Source: Gammaproteobacteria bacterium (GTDB lineage: Bacteria; Pseudomonadota; Gammaproteobacteria; Arenicellales; Arenicellaceae). From it: a stretch of 16,505 bases of DNA. The translations under genes and the position numbers were made by a program. Location: positions 1 to 16,505 of the forward strand of contig JAUHZM010000034.1 of NCBI GenBank assembly GCA_030426005.1, read 5' to 3'. The notes under the pieces were generated by a model. The model saw only the letters and a program-made list of their open reading frames with translations. It ran no database searches and was not told the origin of the DNA. This document shows, in pieces, positions 14,495-16,505 of this stretch (positions are counted from its first letter, which is position 1; each line of letters opens with the position of its first letter).

Positions 14495-15211
14495 TTATTT
14501 GTTTACATCAGGATCGGTCAACCAAAACCTAGCCAGGGCTAAATCTTCCGGTGTCGTGACCTTAAGGTTCCGCGCATCACCTTCGACCAACAGTGGCGCG
14601 TGCCCGGCCCATTCCACAGCTGAAGATTCATCGGTTACCGCAACGTTCGCCGCCACCGCGGCTTGTAGGCTTTGATATAACACGCCAAAGCGAAACATCT
14701 GTGGTGTTTGCGCTTGCCAAACGGTCGATCGATCAATCGTGGTGGCAATTTGATTAGTCTCGTCTTGAGCCTGCTTTAAAGTGTCTTTTGCTCGAATCGC
14801 AACAATCCCTCCAACCGAGTGATCAGCGACCTGTGTGATCAGCTCCCGCAAATCTTCGGCACGAAAACAGGGGCGCGCGGCATCGTGGACCAAGACCCAA
14901 TCTTCGTCAGAGACACGCGATCGCAATGCAGACAAACCATTCAACACGCTGTTTGCGCGAGTCTCTCCGCCGGAGACTGAAATTAACTTAGTTGCCCCAG
15001 CTGTAAGTAGCTTACGTTCAATCTGTGGCCACGTCTTGTCATCACCAGCGGTGGCTACCACGATGCCGCCAATCAGATCAGAAGCCAAAAAAGGAGCCAG
15101 TGTGTGTTCAATGACAGTCTGCTCATGAATACTCAAGTATTGCTTTGGCACCGCGCTCTGCATGCGTGAGCCGATGCCCGCAGCAGGAATAACACACCAA
15201 TAATTAGCCAC
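14495..15211 (-). CDS. ispD: 2-C-methyl-D-erythritol 4-phosphate cytidylyltransferase
   Basis: This is a 238-residue enzyme of the MEP pathway that couples methylerythritol 4-phosphate to CTP. The nucleotide loop PAAGIGSRM (9-17, Arg16), PKQY (22-25, Lys23), GGETRANSV (81-89), metal-binding Asp110 in VHDAARP (108-114) and Lys217 in KVTTPEDL (217-224) are all in place. The start is GTG 15211, three bases after the stop of the kinase gene, with a GAGG about 10 bases upstream; the next Met (17) falls inside the active site, so GTG must be used. Adjacent ispF makes ispD far more likely than a ribitol-phosphate cytidylyltransferase of the same fold. The usual gammaproteobacterial neighbour ftsB is absent. 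Confidence 0.96.
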   Translation of the reverse strand: MANYWCVIPAAGIGSRMQSAVPKQYLSIHEQTVIEHTLAPFLASDLIGGIVVATAGDDKTWPQIERKLLTAGATKLISVSGGETRANSVLNGLSALRSRVSDEDWVLVHDAARPCFRAEDLRELITQVADHSVGGIVAIRAKDTLKQAQDETNQIATTIDRSTVWQAQTPQMFRFGVLYQSLQAAVAANVAVTDESSAVEWAGHAPLLVEGDARNLKVTTPEDLALARFWLTDPDVNK

Positions 15212-15214
15212 AGC

Positions 15215-15751
15215 CTAAACCGCCTCTTGCGTGGAAAGATACTCATCAATGAGCTGGTGACATTCGGCAACCCGCACACCGGTGAGAGGCCAATCGTTAT
15301 CCATTGTGATATCTGCAGCGGCGGCGTACAAAGGTAGCCGCTCGGTGTACAGTCTCACCAAAGGATGCGATGGCAGTTTTGCCAAACCTCGACTATGCAC
15401 ATTGGAGACTCGGCGCAACAACGTCGGGAGACTAATACGCAAATATAAACGTACCCCGCCCTGCCCAAGGTGCGCCATTGCTGCCTCGCTGTAAACCGCA
15501 CTGCCGCCTGTGGCAATCACGGTTCGCGTACAGTTGAGCGTGCAGAGAACTTGTTCCTCGACCTGACGTAAATAACGTACACCACGCAGATTAACGATTT
15601 CCTGGATCGGCAAATTTTGATCTTTCTCAATCAGCTTATCGGCATCCAGAAACTTCAATCCACGCTGCGTTGCCAAGCGCTTTCCTATCGTACTTTTGCC
15701 GCTGCCCGGCATGCCGATCAGCACGATATTGGCATTATTTCTCATCGCCAT
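15215..15751 (-). CDS. Shikimate kinase-like P-loop kinase (divergent AroK family)
   Basis: This is a 178-residue protein of the shikimate kinase family, small-molecule kinases with an adenylate-kinase-like fold. The Walker A motif GMPGSGKST is at 13-21. Residues that bind shikimate in AroK have counterparts: Asp36/Asp38 (DAD), Arg62 (YLR), Gly82-Gly83, Arg121 in the lid (SRGLAKLP) and Arg138 (ERLPLY). Two positions differ: the glycine motif is TGGSAVY rather than GGG, and the GE..FR motif is GV..LR. The ATG at 15751 lies inside the end of the upstream gene (17-base overlap), with no good ribosome site, so translation may depend on the upstream gene. No aroB is next to it, so this may be a second kinase with another substrate. 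Confidence 0.8.
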   Translation of the reverse strand: MAMRNNANIVLIGMPGSGKSTIGKRLATQRGLKFLDADKLIEKDQNLPIQEIVNLRGVRYLRQVEEQVLCTLNCTRTVIATGGSAVYSEAAMAHLGQGGVRLYLRISLPTLLRRVSNVHSRGLAKLPSHPLVRLYTERLPLYAAAADITMDNDWPLTGVRVAECHQLIDEYLSTQEAV

Positions 15752-16430
15752 CAGTAGCAGACTTCAGCGCCTCAGCGGGTATTCTGGAATCGGTTACCCA
15801 ATCCAGGTGCATGTCCTCACTTTCGAAGTTATTGCCGTCTTTATCGACAAAAAAGCGCCCGAATGCCACGGAGTTCTTAACAATACTGGCCGAACCAATA
15901 CGCGTGTACTCAAAAATAATACTTTTTGAAATTCGCGCATTTTCGCGGATATGACATCCGTGCCCAATCCAAGTTGGACCGACAATCATTGCACCCGGTT
16001 CGATTCGCGTGCCACTGCCAATGTACACAGGACCTTGGATCTCACATTGGTCCCATTCGATACTAGTATTTAAGCCAACCCAAACCCCAGGACGAACCTG
16101 CGTACCAGGCATCGGAATCGTCCGCAATTCGCCTTTCATGATTTTCTGATTGGCTTCCCAGTAATCACTGATTCGGCCGATATCAATCCAGTTAAATGGC
16201 AGATCAATTGCATGGAACGGTAGCCCAGCCTCAACGATTTTAGGGAACAGGTCACCGCCGATGTCGTAGGTTTCACCAGCCGGAATCAGGTCCAATACTT
16301 CTGGTTCAAAGATGTAGATGCCGGTGTTTACTTTGTTCGACAACGCTTCTTCTACGCTCGGCTTCTCCTGAAACGACGTGATCTGACCATTTTCATCGGA
16401 TACCACCACGCCATAGGCAGAGACTTCTTC
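15735..16430 (-). pseudogene. Sugar-nucleotide transferase with left-handed beta-helix tail, N-terminus missing
   Basis: About 231 residues remain of a nucleotidyltransferase of the mannose-1-phosphate guanylyltransferase / NDP-sugar pyrophosphorylase type, which normally has about 340-370. The family sequence is recognisable from about 16427 on (SAYGVVVSDENG), then FQEKP, NTGIYIFEP, DIGGDLFP, WIDIGRISDYWEAN, and hexapeptide-like repeats (IQGPVYIGSGTRIEPGAMI and on). An in-frame TAG stands at 16431-16433. Beyond it lie only 72 bases, unlike the family and holding a terminator, so the GxGTRL nucleotide loop and the catalytic Asp are gone. A GTG at 16409 could start a tail-only product of 224 residues. 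It is read as a broken gene, or an assembly edge. It overlaps the downstream kinase gene by 17 bases. Confidence 0.75.
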
Positions 16431-16433
16431 CTA

Positions 16434-16505
16434 CACCCTTTTTCCCTCCTGAACAGATGATCAAGACAAAAACACACCCCATCGAAGGTGTGTTTTTGTT
16501 ATTCC
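16434..16505. other. Foreign-looking edge sequence next to the broken gene
   Basis: These 72 bases replace the expected 5' part of the sugar-nucleotide transferase gene. They contain a minus-strand AGGAGG (complement of 16445-16450) that leads only to a GTG followed at once by TAG, and the strong hairpin at 16466-16499. I cannot identify their source; they are too short to show a transposase or att site. Confidence 0.45.
16466..16499. terminator. Strong bidirectional terminator hairpin
   Basis: A perfect 13-bp stem pairs ACAAAAACACACC (16466-16478) with GGTGTGTTTTTGT (16487-16499) around an 8-base loop. The A-run and T-run within the stem give a U-tract on either strand. No plus-strand gene ends nearby within the window. 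On the minus strand it would block read-through into the broken transferase gene from a gene lying beyond the edge. Confidence 0.75.

Noticed and set aside
14495..15211. Ribitol-5-phosphate cytidylyltransferase (TarI) instead of IspD
   Set aside because: The fold is the same, but directly adjacent ispF and the full IspD motif set make the MEP-pathway enzyme the better call.

Overview
This window reads as chromosomal DNA of a mesophilic proteobacterium with roughly 50% GC. The evidence is Shine-Dalgarno led genes with short overlaps, a non-mevalonate isoprenoid pair (ispD, ispF), a two-domain GlnE and a LysR-type regulator. I lean towards a deep-branching marine-type gammaproteobacterium. GlnE looks partly alphaproteobacterial to me, so the class is not certain. 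I see no tRNA, rRNA, CRISPR array or intact mobile element.

Layout. Positions 1-2340 hold loosely connected genes: a membrane-anchored protein running off the left edge (+), a small acidic protein of unknown function (-), a gene-free stretch of nearly 500 bp, and a two-membrane-segment prohibitin/SPFH protein (+) that ends in a hairpin terminator. Positions 2348-6932 (-) form a tight five-gene operon. In transcription order it encodes an acyl-CoA dehydrogenase, a short-chain dehydrogenase, an aminoglycoside-phosphotransferase-fold kinase, a histidine-phosphatase-fold protein and a second short-chain dehydrogenase. The first three junctions overlap by 1-4 bases. A divergent LysR-type regulator (7048-7959, +) shares a 115-bp control region with the operon; this region carries a perfect 15-bp palindrome. 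Positions 8044-8625 (-) encode a low-GC lipoprotein.

From 8729 to the right edge everything is on the minus strand. In transcription order it runs: remnant of a sugar-nucleotide transferase with a left-handed beta-helix tail, a divergent shikimate-kinase-like P-loop kinase, ispD, ispF, a 480-residue cytosolic protein of unknown function, a glutathione-S-transferase-like protein, a probable terminator, then a mini GNAT acetyltransferase abutting glnE. The sugar-nucleotide gene lacks its catalytic N-terminus and is cut by a stop codon beside a 13-bp bidirectional terminator at the edge, which suggests a rearrangement junction or an assembly edge.

Most interesting reading. The kinase plus acyl-CoA dehydrogenase pairing matches the two halves of human ACAD11 and the LvaA/LvaC pair of the Pseudomonas putida levulinate pathway. 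There a 4-hydroxyacyl-CoA is phosphorylated and the phosphate is then eliminated. The dehydrogenase has Asp where ordinary acyl-CoA dehydrogenases have the catalytic Glu, and two keto/hydroxy oxidoreductases sit in the same operon. I infer a LysR-controlled pathway for 4-hydroxy or 4-keto fatty acids. Its least understood member is a phosphatase-fold protein that lacks the second active-site histidine.
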